Of a stretch of 64,000 bases of DNA, positions 16,773 through 25,684 are shown one piece after another. The stretch lies in NCBI GenBank assembly GCA_031400455.1, contig JANNPX010000002.1, forward strand, positions 1-64,000, written 5' to 3'. The notes beneath the pieces were generated by a model. The model saw only the letters and a program-made list of their open reading frames with translations. It was not told the origin of the DNA and made no database searches. Numbering within the stretch: position 1 is the first letter of the stretch; every line of letters starts with the position of its first letter. This DNA comes from JANXYW01 sp031400455 (GTDB lineage Bacteria > Chloroflexota > Dehalococcoidia > DSTF01 > JACRBR01). The position numbers and the translations under genes are program-made.

Positions 16773-18104
16773 GTGACGCTGCTCGCCGGCGCCGCAGAAG
16801 TCGTCATCACACCGCCCGTCGGCACTCACCTCGACGGCTACGGTGCGCGCGAGACCGGCTCGACGGGCGTACACGACGACCTGCATGCCCGCGCGCTCGT
16901 CATCGATGATGGCGTCACGCAAGCAGCGCTGGTCTCGTGCGATCTGATCGGCGTTGACCGGCGTCTCGTCGCAAGAGCGCGAGAGCTTGCCGCGCATGCC
17001 ACGGGCATCCCGGCGGAACACATGCTCATCGCCGCGACACACACACACGCTGGCCCCGCCGGCCTGCGCGCCGATCTCGATGAGCCGCTGACGGAGATCA
17101 CCGCGCGCCTCATCGCCGGTGCGATCGACGCCGCGCACCGCGGCAAGCGTCCTTCGGTCCTGAAGGCGGGTCGCGGCAGTGTCGATACCGTCAGCCAGAA
17201 CCGGCGCGATCCTGTCGGCTCGGCGGATGACGCGCTGCGCGTGCTGCTCTTCGATTCACCCAATACGCGTGACGGTGCGATCGCATCGATCGTCAACTTC
17301 GCCTGCCACCCAACCGTCCTCTTCCACACCAACATGCAGATGAGCGCCGATTACCCCGGCTACGCGCTGAGTACCGTTAAGGGCATCGTCGGTAACGCGC
17401 CATCACTCTTCTTCAACGGCGCGTGCGGCGACGTTAATCCGGCATGGATCGAGCAGGACCACCACGAAGCGCAACGCGTCGGATCGATCGTCGGCGCCGA
17501 GGCCGCCCGGCGGATGCAGGAGCTGCGCCCGCTCGGGGCGCAGCAGCGAGTCTGGAACATCCGCTGGGACGAACTCACCGACAAGCCGATAAGCGGATCC
17601 CTCATCGAGCCCCGCATCCGCGTCGCGACTCGCGAGATCGAACTGCGCCTGCGTCAACTCGACGCGCCAGAGGCGTACGCCCGGCGCCTGGTCGATCTCG
17701 AACGCCAACGCGCCGAACTCACAGCGACCGACATCGAAGGCCGCCGCCGGCTGATGGAGCAGATTACGCAGGCCCAGGGCGAACGCGGAGTGGCAGCACG
17801 GCTGCGCCCCGGCGGTCCGCATTACCTCCGCCCGGAGATCCAGGCGATCGGCCTCGGCGACGGATGCGCCATCCTCGGCCTGCCCGGCGAATTCTTTGTC
17901 GAGACGGCGCGGCAGATTCAAGCCGCGGCCGGCATCCAGCACCTGATGATCGCCTGCTACGCCAACCACCACGTGTTTTATGTCGTTCCGCGTCACGAGT
18001 TCGGACGCGGCGGCTACGAGCCGGGCGTCGCGATGCTCGACGAGGGCGCGGAAGAGACGATCCGCCTCGCCGCCCTCGATCTCCTCCGCGAGGTCAACGC
18101 CTGA
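16773..18104 (+). CDS. Neutral/alkaline ceramidase-like N-terminal domain protein
   Basis: A 443-residue protein resembling the N-terminal catalytic domain of neutral ceramidases, but without the C-terminal Ig-like domain and with no signal peptide, so it is probably cytoplasmic. It starts with GAAEVVITPPVG, has the metal-binding THTHAGP segment near residue 90, NFACHPTVL with another His, and FNGACGDVNP. The GTG start follows a GGAGGG site. Short bacterial versions are poorly characterised and may be amidases acting on other substrates. It precedes a PIG-L deacetylase, a TIM-barrel isomerase and a HAD enzyme, suggesting breakdown of an N-acylated compound. Confidence 0.8.
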   Translation: MTLLAGAAEVVITPPVGTHLDGYGARETGSTGVHDDLHARALVIDDGVTQAALVSCDLIGVDRRLVARARELAAHATGIPAEHMLIAATHTHAGPAGLRADLDEPLTEITARLIAGAIDAAHRGKRPSVLKAGRGSVDTVSQNRRDPVGSADDALRVLLFDSPNTRDGAIASIVNFACHPTVLFHTNMQMSADYPGYALSTVKGIVGNAPSLFFNGACGDVNPAWIEQDHHEAQRVGSIVGAEAARRMQELRPLGAQQRVWNIRWDELTDKPISGSLIEPRIRVATREIELRLRQLDAPEAYARRLVDLERQRAELTATDIEGRRRLMEQITQAQGERGVAARLRPGGPHYLRPEIQAIGLGDGCAILGLPGEFFVETARQIQAAAGIQHLMIACYANHHVFYVVPRHEFGRGGYEPGVAMLDEGAEETIRLAALDLLREVNA

Positions 18105-18183
18105 GCCGTGGTGACTCATCGTGACCTGAACCGCCGCGCCAGATACACTGCGCTCTCAGCAAACCGATGGGAGACACGCTCGC

Positions 18184-19005
18184 GTGACCAAGCGCATACT
18201 CGTCTTTGAGGCTCACGGCGACGATATGGAATTCTTCGCGGGTGGCACCATCGCGAAGTTCGCCGCCCTGGGGCACGACGTAACCGTTGTTGTCGCCACG
18301 GATAACGACAAGGGCTCGTTCGAGCTTTCCGCCGATGAGATGCGAGCCGTTCGCGACAGAGAGGTCAATGGCGGCGCTAAGGTGCTGGGCGTGAACCGCG
18401 TCATCCCGCTCGGATACTCAGACGGTGACCTAGCGTACGATGCACCTCCGCGCGTGTTGCGGGGTCAGTTCATGCGGATCATCCGCGAGGTAAAGCCGCA
18501 CATCGTGTTCACCTGGGATCCGTTCACCCCGTACGAGGGGCATCCCGACCACCGCGCCGTCGCCGTGGCAGCGAACGAAGCGGCAACCTTTTCGCATTTC
18601 CCGAGCTTCTACCCGGAGCAGATTGCCGAGGGCCTTCAGCCGCACTGCGTCGGCGAACAGTGGTATTTCGCGAAGTCACCGCGCGACCAGAACAAGTTCG
18701 TCAACATCGACAGCTACATCGACAAGAAGGTCGACGCGCTCTGCCAGCACGAGGCACAGATGGTGCTGACCGTCGCCGATATGAAGATCCATCTCGAAAC
18801 GTCCGGGCTGAGCGTGCCGTGGCTCGAAGAGCTCGATCCGCACGACTTCCGCGACGTGATCACAAAGCAGATGAAGGCCGCGGGACGGGCGGTCGCGGAG
18901 CGCTCCGGGTTAGGCTGCACGTACGCCGAGGGATTTCGACGCACCCGATATGGCGGCATCGAATCGCTTGCCAAGGATCAGCAGATCGTTGAGGACGTTT
19001 CGTGA
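18184..19005 (+). CDS. PIG-L/LmbE family N-deacetylase
   Basis: A 273-residue zinc deacetylase. AHGDDMEF (10-17) carries the first zinc ligand and the catalytic Asp, and GHPDHRAV supplies His120 and His123. Family members remove acetyl groups from GlcNAc-type substrates (MshB, BshB, LmbE). The GTG start at 18184 is followed by normal family sequence. The stop overlaps the next GTG as GTGA. With the ceramidase-like gene upstream it suggests stepwise deacylation of an amino sugar or similar compound. Confidence 0.92.
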   Translation: MTKRILVFEAHGDDMEFFAGGTIAKFAALGHDVTVVVATDNDKGSFELSADEMRAVRDREVNGGAKVLGVNRVIPLGYSDGDLAYDAPPRVLRGQFMRIIREVKPHIVFTWDPFTPYEGHPDHRAVAVAANEAATFSHFPSFYPEQIAEGLQPHCVGEQWYFAKSPRDQNKFVNIDSYIDKKVDALCQHEAQMVLTVADMKIHLETSGLSVPWLEELDPHDFRDVITKQMKAAGRAVAERSGLGCTYAEGFRRTRYGGIESLAKDQQIVEDVS

Positions 19006-19988
19006 AGCTTGGATGCTCGTCCTGGTCGTACCACGCAGCGTTTCGCGCCGGTCGCATCGATCAGCGCGCCTGGCTTCGCCTCTGCGCCGAAGAGATGGAG
19101 ATGGACGGCGTGGAACTCGTCGACCTCCACTTCCCGACGACCGACCCGCTCTACCTGCGCGATATCAAGAAGCTCTGCACCGACCTGCAACTGACCATCG
19201 GGGGTGTGGCAGTCAGCAACGACTTCGGCCCCGACGACCGTCGCGCCCTCGAAGCCTCAAAAGTGAAGCAATGGTGCGACGTGGCCGCCTACCTCGGCGC
19301 GCCCATCGTGCGCGTCTTCGCAGGATGGGTACCGCCGCAGCGTGTCGAGGAGCGGCCGGGGCGAATCGTCGGCGCATTCCGCCGCGTCTTCGGCGGCCCG
19401 AAAGTCGACCCGCGCCGGCTGTGGTCCGACGTCACGGCAACGCTGCGCCAGTGTGCCGACTACGCAGGCGAGCGCGGCGTCGTGCTGGCGCTACAGAACA
19501 ATCGCAGCGATGGCATCGTGGGCGCGGCGGCGCAGCTTACCCAGTGCGTCCACGACGTCGGGTCACCGTGGCTGCGCATCTGCCTCGACCCGGCCGACTT
19601 CGGTGACCCAGCAGCGATCGACCACGCGCTGACTGGCATCGTGCAGGTCCACGCGCGAATGCGCGACGTGCGTCCCGACGGCAGCGACGCCCAGATTCAC
19701 TGGCCGGGGTTGATCCAGGCGCTGAAGCTCGCGCCGTATCGCGGGTTCATCATGCTCGACTACGAAGGCGCCGAAGACCCGGAGATCGCCGTCCCACGAT
19801 CAGCGCGCTATCTGCGCGGGGTTCTCCATCTGCTTCAGCGTCAGCAGTTGCTTTCCGAGTTCAGCTCCGACCCGCCGGACGAAGCGGCAGTCGAGTCGGG
19901 AGCCGAACCTGCGGCCGACTCGGATCGCTGGGATGCCACGCTGGCCGCGAAGGCGGCGTTCCGCGCGGAGACCTCTGCCTCCGGATGA
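19002..19988 (+). CDS. Sugar phosphate isomerase/epimerase-like TIM barrel protein
   Basis: A 328-residue AP-endonuclease-2/xylose-isomerase-like barrel. It begins with KLGCSSWSYH, has MDGVELVD, a GAPIVRVFAGW strand, ALQNN in place of the family's metal-binding ExH strand, and QVHARMRD and MLDYEGAED toward the end, giving Asp, His and Glu ligands. A charged tail of about 50 residues follows the barrel. GTG 19002 is translationally coupled to the PIG-L gene. Substrate unknown; inositol-type or amino-sugar isomers are usual for this family. Confidence 0.85.
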   Translation: MKLGCSSWSYHAAFRAGRIDQRAWLRLCAEEMEMDGVELVDLHFPTTDPLYLRDIKKLCTDLQLTIGGVAVSNDFGPDDRRALEASKVKQWCDVAAYLGAPIVRVFAGWVPPQRVEERPGRIVGAFRRVFGGPKVDPRRLWSDVTATLRQCADYAGERGVVLALQNNRSDGIVGAAAQLTQCVHDVGSPWLRICLDPADFGDPAAIDHALTGIVQVHARMRDVRPDGSDAQIHWPGLIQALKLAPYRGFIMLDYEGAEDPEIAVPRSARYLRGVLHLLQRQQLLSEFSSDPPDEAAVESGAEPAADSDRWDATLAAKAAFRAETSASG

Positions 19989-20743
19989 CGATCCGCGCGG
20001 TCATCTTCGACCTCGGCCACACCGTCTGGGACATCACCCCGCAGCCCGAGGCGCTCGCCCAAGCTTACGTCGAGTTCCGCGCACAGCTGACCCAGCGCAC
20101 AAACCGCGCGAACCTGCCGGCCGCCGCCGACTTCCAGCGCAGCGTGCGCGACGTCCTCGTCGACGCATCGAAGACGTACGTCGCGGATAGCAGCGATCTC
20201 CGCGAACCTCCTTCGCACGAATGGGTTCACGAAGCGTGCACTCGCCTAGACGTTGTCGGTATAGACGACGCGCTGCTCCGCGAACTCGCACCACCGCTGT
20301 TCGCCACGGAGATCCACGGACTTCTCGTGAGCGACGGCACACGTGAAGCGATAGCCGGGCTCGAAGACGCCGGCTACCTGCTGGGTTGCATCACCAACAC
20401 CCTCGCCGACATGGCGTCCATCCGCGCAATGCTGCGCAAGCACGAACTCGAGGAGATGATGCGGAGCGTGGTCGTATCCACCGAAGAGGGGTGGCGCAAA
20501 CCACATCGGGCACTCTTCGAGAAGGTGATGCGCGAACTGGGCGCTGCGCCCGGAGAATGCGTATTCGTCGGCGACAGCCCGATCCACGACATCGGCGGCG
20601 CAAGAGCGGCGGGGATGTACGCGGTGCTCACGCGGCAGTACGTGACCCGACCGTACCCGAGCGACGCCCCAGAGCCCGACGCCGTGATCGACCATCTGCG
20701 CGAGCTTCAGGGGCTGTTGAGCCGTTTCGAATTGACGGAGTAG
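19985..20743 (+). CDS. HAD superfamily hydrolase
   Basis: A 252-residue haloacid-dehalogenase-like phosphatase. Motif I is FDLGHT (8-13), so the nucleophile Asp9 is present but the usual acid/base Asp two residues on is Gly. Motif II is CITNT, the motif III Lys lies in WRKPHRALF and motif IV is FVGDSPIHDIGGA. The cap domain lies between motifs I and II. The DLG form of motif I occurs in several HAD-IA subgroups. It is the last gene of the four-gene unit, coupled by ATGA, and probably dephosphorylates its product. Confidence 0.88.
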   Translation: MTIRAVIFDLGHTVWDITPQPEALAQAYVEFRAQLTQRTNRANLPAAADFQRSVRDVLVDASKTYVADSSDLREPPSHEWVHEACTRLDVVGIDDALLRELAPPLFATEIHGLLVSDGTREAIAGLEDAGYLLGCITNTLADMASIRAMLRKHELEEMMRSVVVSTEEGWRKPHRALFEKVMRELGAAPGECVFVGDSPIHDIGGARAAGMYAVLTRQYVTRPYPSDAPEPDAVIDHLRELQGLLSRFELTE

Positions 20744-20750
20744 TCGGAAC

Positions 20751-21938
20751 TTACCCGCGGATGCGCTCGCCGCTCGCGCGTGCAAGCGGATTCGCGCCGC
20801 GCGACTCGGTGCTGCGGACCTGCTCCGCACGCTCCGCCTTCGCGCCGGCGAGATCCTTCTCGGCGCTGTCGAGGAGATCCTTGGACGATGTCCCGTCCTC
20901 CGGGAAGCACACGATCGCGACGGATGCCTTTAGCGGCTCGGGCGAGCCGTCGTCGCCGAACACGGAGACCTGCGACAGGCTAGCGAGCAGCCGTGTCGTC
21001 ACCGATACGGCCGCAGCACGGTTCGTCTCGGGCAGGAGCACCGCGAACTCGTCGTTCCCCAGCCGCGCCACCAGTTCCGGCGGCGATACGGCCTCCGCCA
21101 GACTCACAGCCGCGCTTCGCAGCAGCCGGTCACCCATCGACTGCCCGTACGACGCGTTGAACTGCCCGAAGTCGTCCAGGTCGACGACGATCACGGAGAG
21201 CGTTTTCGCATAGCGGCCACAACGGATCAGCTCCTGCTCGATCGCCTCGGAGAGAAACCGCCGGTTGTGTACCCACGTGACCGGGTCGATGTCGTTGAAT
21301 CGCGCCGTATCCTCGAGCGTCGCGATATCACGCATCGCCAGTGTGAAGTGCCCCACGAGCAACTCGACGATCGACGCGTCTATCTTGTTGTGGTCGAACC
21401 CGAACGTCACGACGCCGTACGGTTCTCCTTCGACGAGCATGGGAACCAGCGCCACCTTCTTGATGCCGAGCTTCTCTTCGGCCGCGCGGACAACTTCCGG
21501 CGCGATGACGCCATCCCAGAACTCGACCAGCGAGTCGCGTATAACCACCTCGCCGCCCTCGATCACCAGGCGCCGAAAGTGATTGACCGGCAGATCCAGT
21601 TCCATGACCGTCAGGTCTTCCTGCAGCGCGTCCATCGCGCGCTCCAGGAGCGGCTCAACGATGCCTTCAAGAGGCGCCGCCGTCAGCACATCCCGCTTCT
21701 TGTCCAGCACCAGTGGGTAGACGAACAGGGACTCGGTGACGGTGGGCGCCTTCTCCAGGAATGCGCTCATCATCTCGCTGGAACTGCCCGCGCTGTGCAG
21801 GAACAATGACAGGATGACGAGATCGAACAGACGTCCCTCACGCCCCTCGGGGCGCGATGTCTCCACGGACTCGATCGCGACGTGCCCGACGGGCTCTCGC
21901 CCGCTCCGGTCATCCTTCTTTGTTTGCAACCAGCGCAT
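20751..21938 (-). CDS. GAF-like plus GGDEF domain protein (variant GNDEF)
   Basis: A 395-residue cytoplasmic protein. Residues about 40-210 resemble a GAF-type sensor fold. The diguanylate-cyclase domain starts at the DPVTWVHNRRF segment (219-229) and has VVDLDDFGQFN with the metal Asp at 253. The signature is RLGNDEF (292-298), i.e. Asn in place of the second Gly of GGDEF. The enzyme may still make c-di-GMP or may be a degenerate receptor. No EAL domain or membrane span is seen. It lies 8 nt after the stop-proximal neighbour's partner gene at 21946, the two forming one minus-strand unit. Confidence 0.85.
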   Translation of the reverse strand: MRWLQTKKDDRSGREPVGHVAIESVETSRPEGREGRLFDLVILSLFLHSAGSSSEMMSAFLEKAPTVTESLFVYPLVLDKKRDVLTAAPLEGIVEPLLERAMDALQEDLTVMELDLPVNHFRRLVIEGGEVVIRDSLVEFWDGVIAPEVVRAAEEKLGIKKVALVPMLVEGEPYGVVTFGFDHNKIDASIVELLVGHFTLAMRDIATLEDTARFNDIDPVTWVHNRRFLSEAIEQELIRCGRYAKTLSVIVVDLDDFGQFNASYGQSMGDRLLRSAAVSLAEAVSPPELVARLGNDEFAVLLPETNRAAAVSVTTRLLASLSQVSVFGDDGSPEPLKASVAIVCFPEDGTSSKDLLDSAEKDLAGAKAERAEQVRSTESRGANPLARASGERIRG

Positions 21939-21945
21939 CTGCCAC

Positions 21946-23253
21946 CTAGTCCTCGGAGAGCTTAATCACCATCGTCTGTTCGTTGTGCACTTCAACCTTC
22001 ACTTCACGCGCCATGGCGTGTGAAACCGCAGCGCCAAGCACGTCAGGGAGCAGCTCGCCCGTAGATTCGGCCGCGACGATCGCGGTGCCGTTGCTGTAAC
22101 TCAGCAGCGATATGTCCCGCACGCCTTCCAACCCCAGAAGGGCCCGGTGCAGCGGCACCAGGTCAACGCCGCGCCGCTTGTCCTCGACCGTGATGCGGTA
22201 GGTGCGCGGCAGCAGCTCAAAACCCCGCTTCGCAGCGACGGCAGCCGACTCCGGCGGCGGCTCGTCGGTGCGCGTTGCGGGCTGCGTGTCATCGTCGTAT
22301 TCGAGCTGCGCGGCTGTCGTCGTTTGCGGCGATGGGTCACGGATGATGGCCGGGCGCGGCGGCATTCCAAGGGGAATGCGCGGCAACTGAGGCGAATCAT
22401 CCCACTCGTCGTCGACCGTCGCCGGCCCTTGTGGCTTCGTCACAAGACGCTTCGGCGCGGCATCTACCGGCGAACTGGCGCCGTCACTGGCGCCGCCCAT
22501 CAGCGCATCGACGCGCGATGCCAGCCACCGCAACTCATTACGCGTCTCGTCGAGCTCGCGGCGCAACTCGCGCGCCACCTGTTCCCATGACGCGCCTTCG
22601 ATCAGCGCCTCCGCGTCGTCGCCGTGCTCGGCGGTCGCCGGTGCGGTCGCCCGCTCGGCTTGCTGCGCTTCGATGCGGCGCAGTGTCGCTTCGATCGCCG
22701 ACTCATCGACGGCTCCGCGCGGCTCACTCGCCGCGTCCAGATCTGCCTCGATCGATGCGGCACTGTGGAGTTCGCGCGGCGTAGGTGCTCCTGCGGCTTC
22801 GTCGCTCGCATCCACAGACGCCACATCGGCGCGCGCCGCTTGCTGCGCTTTGATGCGCCGGAGTGTCGCTTCGATCACGGACTCGTCGACGGGCTGCCGT
22901 GACTCGTGCGACGGCGGCGGTGCTGGCTCAGCCAGCTCGGCCTGGGTGATCTCGGGCGACTCCGGTTCGTCTTCGAACTCCGTGAGCGACTCCGGGGCCT
23001 CGGCGTGAGCCCGCGCCGCCTGCTCTTCCTCGATCCGGCGGAGCGTGGCCGTAATCCTGTCCTCGTCCACGGCTGGGCGTTCGTGCGCCTCGTCGTCTGG
23101 CTCGCCCGCGTCGGACCGGGACGGCACGAGATGGAGTTCCGGCGCGCGCCGCTCGTCGCCCAGCTCAGCATCCGGAAGCCGCGCTGCCTTCGACGCGGCG
23201 ACGCGCCGGATCGTCGCGGCGATCAGGTCTTCGTTGTTGGCTTCCTCGGTCAT
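21946..23253 (-). CDS. Protein with four 18-residue repeats and C-terminal alpha/beta domain
   Basis: A 434-residue acidic protein. A core resembling DESxIEATLRRIxAQQAAR occurs four times, at residues 8-25, 64-81, 124-141 and 184-201, the last three spaced by exactly 60 residues and joined by Pro/Glu-rich linkers. A coiled-coil-like helix follows at about 222-248, then a disordered segment, then a compact C-terminal domain (about 347-434) with a beta-alpha-beta-beta-alpha-beta look. ATG 23253 is chosen because TGGAG lies upstream. I do not recognise the family. It precedes the GNDEF protein, so a scaffold or regulator for signalling is a reasonable guess. Confidence 0.75.
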   Translation of the reverse strand: MTEEANNEDLIAATIRRVAASKAARLPDAELGDERRAPELHLVPSRSDAGEPDDEAHERPAVDEDRITATLRRIEEEQAARAHAEAPESLTEFEDEPESPEITQAELAEPAPPPSHESRQPVDESVIEATLRRIKAQQAARADVASVDASDEAAGAPTPRELHSAASIEADLDAASEPRGAVDESAIEATLRRIEAQQAERATAPATAEHGDDAEALIEGASWEQVARELRRELDETRNELRWLASRVDALMGGASDGASSPVDAAPKRLVTKPQGPATVDDEWDDSPQLPRIPLGMPPRPAIIRDPSPQTTTAAQLEYDDDTQPATRTDEPPPESAAVAAKRGFELLPRTYRITVEDKRRGVDLVPLHRALLGLEGVRDISLLSYSNGTAIVAAESTGELLPDVLGAAVSHAMAREVKVEVHNEQTMVIKLSED

Positions 23254-23387
23254 GCGCACCACTCCAGGCCCATCCCGATTCGGGCGACGTAGTTCCCTCA
23301 CTTGATTCTCGGCATTCCAACTAGGGAGCTACACCTAATTTCGGCGGCCTTGCGGGGCCGCCCTGCCCGCGGCGGCGTCAACGCCGT

Positions 23388-23393
23388 TACAAT
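23388..23393 (+). promoter_or_regulatory. -10 box of leaderless aroQ transcript
   Basis: TACAAT at 23388-23393 ends exactly 6 nt before ATG 23400 and there is no Shine-Dalgarno, matching the leaderless pattern. A GC-rich hairpin at about 23343-23362 lies upstream between the divergent genes. Confidence 0.5.
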
Positions 23394-23399
23394 GCCCCC

Positions 23400-23837
23400 A
23401 TGCGCATACTGCTGCTTCACGGCCCGAATCTGAACAAGCTCGGAACGCGCGAGCCCGAGATCTACGGCACCTCTACCCTCGCCGACATCGAGCGCACCGT
23501 CGCCGAGCGTGCCGCGGCGAGCGGAGCGGAGACCGTGGCGTTCCAGGCGAACGGTGAGGGCCAGCTCATCGATTGGCTCCAACGCGAGCAATCTCAGGCC
23601 GACGGCCTCATCATCAACGCCGGCGCCTACACTCACTACAGCATCGCCCTGCGCGACGCCCTCGCCGGATGCGGGCTGCCCGTCATCGAGGTACACATCT
23701 CGAACGTGTACAAGCGCGAGTCTTTCCGACACGAATCGTTGCTCGCCCCGGTGTGCAACGGCACAATCGTCGGGCTGGGCGTACACGGATACGCGCTCGC
23801 CGTCGATGCGCTGATCGGCATCCTGAAGCCCGCCTGA
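23400..23837 (+). CDS. aroQ: 3-dehydroquinate dehydratase, type II
   Basis: A 145-residue enzyme of the dodecameric type II class, which removes water from 3-dehydroquinate in the shikimate pathway. LLLHGPNLNKLG opens the chain, EIYGTS carries the catalytic Tyr22, INAGAYTHYSIALRDAL contains the substrate-binding Asn, and VEVHISN supplies the catalytic His, followed by the RESFRHES lid. Length is typical. It is probably leaderless and precedes the M24 peptidase gene by 25 bp, the usual aroQ-pepP-efp order seen in many bacteria. Confidence 0.96.
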   Translation: MRILLLHGPNLNKLGTREPEIYGTSTLADIERTVAERAAASGAETVAFQANGEGQLIDWLQREQSQADGLIINAGAYTHYSIALRDALAGCGLPVIEVHISNVYKRESFRHESLLAPVCNGTIVGLGVHGYALAVDALIGILKPA

Positions 23838-23862
23838 ATATCCGCAGCAACGAGGGAGCGGC

Positions 23863-24962
23863 ATGAGCACGAGGATCGAACGACTCCGGCACACCTTCGC
23901 AAAGCATGAACTCGACGGCGCGCTGATCTCCAACGCGCAGAATCGAAGGTACCTCAGCGGCTTCACCGGATCCGCCGGATACCTGCTCATCACTGGCGAT
24001 GACGCGGTGATCGCTACCGACTTCCGCTACTACGAACAGAGCGCAGCGCAGGCGCCCGACTTCCGGCTGCACAAAACGGTCGGCGGCTTCGACGGGTGGC
24101 TGCCTCCGCTATTCGGCAGGCTCGCCGGCAAGAAGATCGCATTCGAAGCTGCGGACATGACCTTCGCGACGCATCAGCAGATCAAGAAGTCGCTGGCCAC
24201 CTTGCCCGACACGGAACGTCCGACCCTCGTGCCGACGCCAAATCTCGTCGAGTCACTGCGGCTCTTCAAGGAGCCCGACGAAATCATCGCGCTGCAACGC
24301 GCCGTCGATCTCGGCGATGCCGCCTGCACGGACGTCGCGCAGCGCGTCGAGCCGGGCTGGACGGAGAAGCAAGTCGCCTGGGAGATCGAGAAGTACATCC
24401 GCGAGCACGGCGGCGACGGCCTGTCTTTTGACACGATCGTCGCCGGTGGACCATGGGGCGCCATGCCCCACGCCTATCCCCGCGATCGCAAACTCGAAAA
24501 GGGCGAGGGCGTCGTCATCGACATGGGCTGCGACATCGACGGCTACATGTCGGACCTGACGCGCACGATCTTTCTCGGCAAGCCGGACGACCAGTTCAAG
24601 AAGATCTACGACATCGTACTCACGACATCGTACTCACCGCACAGCTCACAGCCGAAGAGATGGTGAAGCCGGGTATGACCGGCGACGAGTGCCACATGAT
24701 CGCCCACAAGGTCATCGACGCTGCTGGCTACGGCGAGACGTTCGGACACGGTCTCGGTCACGGCATCGGATTGCAGGTACATGAAGCGCCACGCGTCGCC
24801 CGCACATCGACCGACGAACTCAAGGACAACATGGTCTTCACCATCGAGCCCGGCATCTATGTCACTGGCTGGGGTGGCGTGCGCATCGAGGACATGGTGG
24901 TGCTGGAGAACGGCAAGGCCCGCGTCATGAGCAAGGCCCCGAAGCTGCAGTTCGTCGGCTAG
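23863..24962 (+). pseudogene. Xaa-Pro aminopeptidase/dipeptidase (M24), frameshifted by a 14-bp duplication
   Basis: The first frame (23863-24666) encodes the creatinase-like N-terminal domain and the start of the pita-bread domain, with VIDMGCDIDGYMSDLTR holding two metal Asp ligands. The rest, GHGLGHGIGLQVHE, FTIEPGIY and GVRIEDMVV with the His and Glu ligands, is in another frame ending at 24962. The join at 24608-24635 is a perfect 14-bp tandem duplication; removing one copy restores KIYDIVLTAQLTAEEM and a full-length family protein of about 360 residues. As written the protein lacks three metal ligands and would be inactive. It may be a real mutation, a switchable allele or an assembly error. 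Confidence 0.88.
24608..24635 (+). repeat. 14-bp perfect tandem duplication
   Basis: ACGACATCGTACTC occurs at 24608-24621 and again at 24622-24635 with no gap. Fourteen bases is not a multiple of three, so the duplication breaks the reading frame of the M24 peptidase. Confidence 0.97.
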
Positions 24963-25059
24963 GAACGGCTTCCGGCCGCACGTCGATTCCGCTACCTTAT
25001 GTAGAACCCAGAACCACCGCCATAGCTGCGGCATGGCCACACAGGAGGATGACCCGCCC

Positions 25060-25617
25060 ATGATCTCGACGGGTGAAATGAAGCGCGGCGCCACCATTGA
25101 ACTGGATGGGCGCGTCTGGCAGGTCATGGAGTTCAACCACATCAAGATGGGCCGCGGCTCTGCGCAGATGCGCATGAAGCTCCGCGACGTTCGGCGCGGC
25201 GACCTCATCGAGCGCACGTTTCAGGCCGGTGAGAAGTGGCCGCGTGTACGCGTCGAGCGCGTCACCATGCAGCTCAGCTACACCGAAGAAGATCTCATCT
25301 ACTTCATGAACACCGAGACCTTCGACCAGGTGCCGCTCACCCGCGACCAGGTCGGCGAAGCGACGAACTTCATCGGCGAGAACGGCCAGTGCGACGTGCT
25401 CTTCCTCGGCGACGAGCCCATCGGCATCGAACTCCCCGCCTCGGTCGCCCTCACGATCACCAAGTGCGACCCGGGCGTGAAGGGCGACACCGCCACCGGC
25501 GCCACGAAGCCGGCCACGCTCGAGACCGGCCTTGTGGTCAACGTCCCCCTCTTCGTGAACGAGGGCGACAAGATCAAGGTCAACACCGAGTCAGGCCAGT
25601 ACCAGGAACGGGTCTAG
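25060..25617 (+). CDS. efp: Elongation factor P
   Basis: A 185-residue three-domain translation factor that rescues ribosomes stalled on polyproline. ATG 25060 gives the family's usual MISTxxxxxG start and length; ATG 25033 would add nine non-conserved residues, although AGGAGG lies 11 nt before 25060. The tip loop reads KMGRGSA instead of the common KPGKGAA, so an Arg occupies the position modified in many EF-Ps. Domain III ends with the conserved GDKIKVNTESGQYQERV. It follows the peptidase gene, a common bacterial arrangement. Confidence 0.95.
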   Translation: MISTGEMKRGATIELDGRVWQVMEFNHIKMGRGSAQMRMKLRDVRRGDLIERTFQAGEKWPRVRVERVTMQLSYTEEDLIYFMNTETFDQVPLTRDQVGEATNFIGENGQCDVLFLGDEPIGIELPASVALTITKCDPGVKGDTATGATKPATLETGLVVNVPLFVNEGDKIKVNTESGQYQERV

Positions 25618-25684
25618 CAAGCTCGCAACGGCCCACGAGTCCCGCATCATTGCGCTGATCCGCATATTTGTTCGAAAATGCGGC

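Noticed and set aside
23863..24666. A stand-alone 267-residue M24-like protein
   Set aside because: Its C-terminal residues come from the frame shifted by the 14-bp duplication and three metal ligands lie in the next frame; it is one broken gene.
25060..25617. Link between dTDP-rhamnose genes and EF-P arginine rhamnosylation
   Set aside because: No EarP-type gene is present and the loop does not match the rhamnosylated type, so the coincidence is not evidence.
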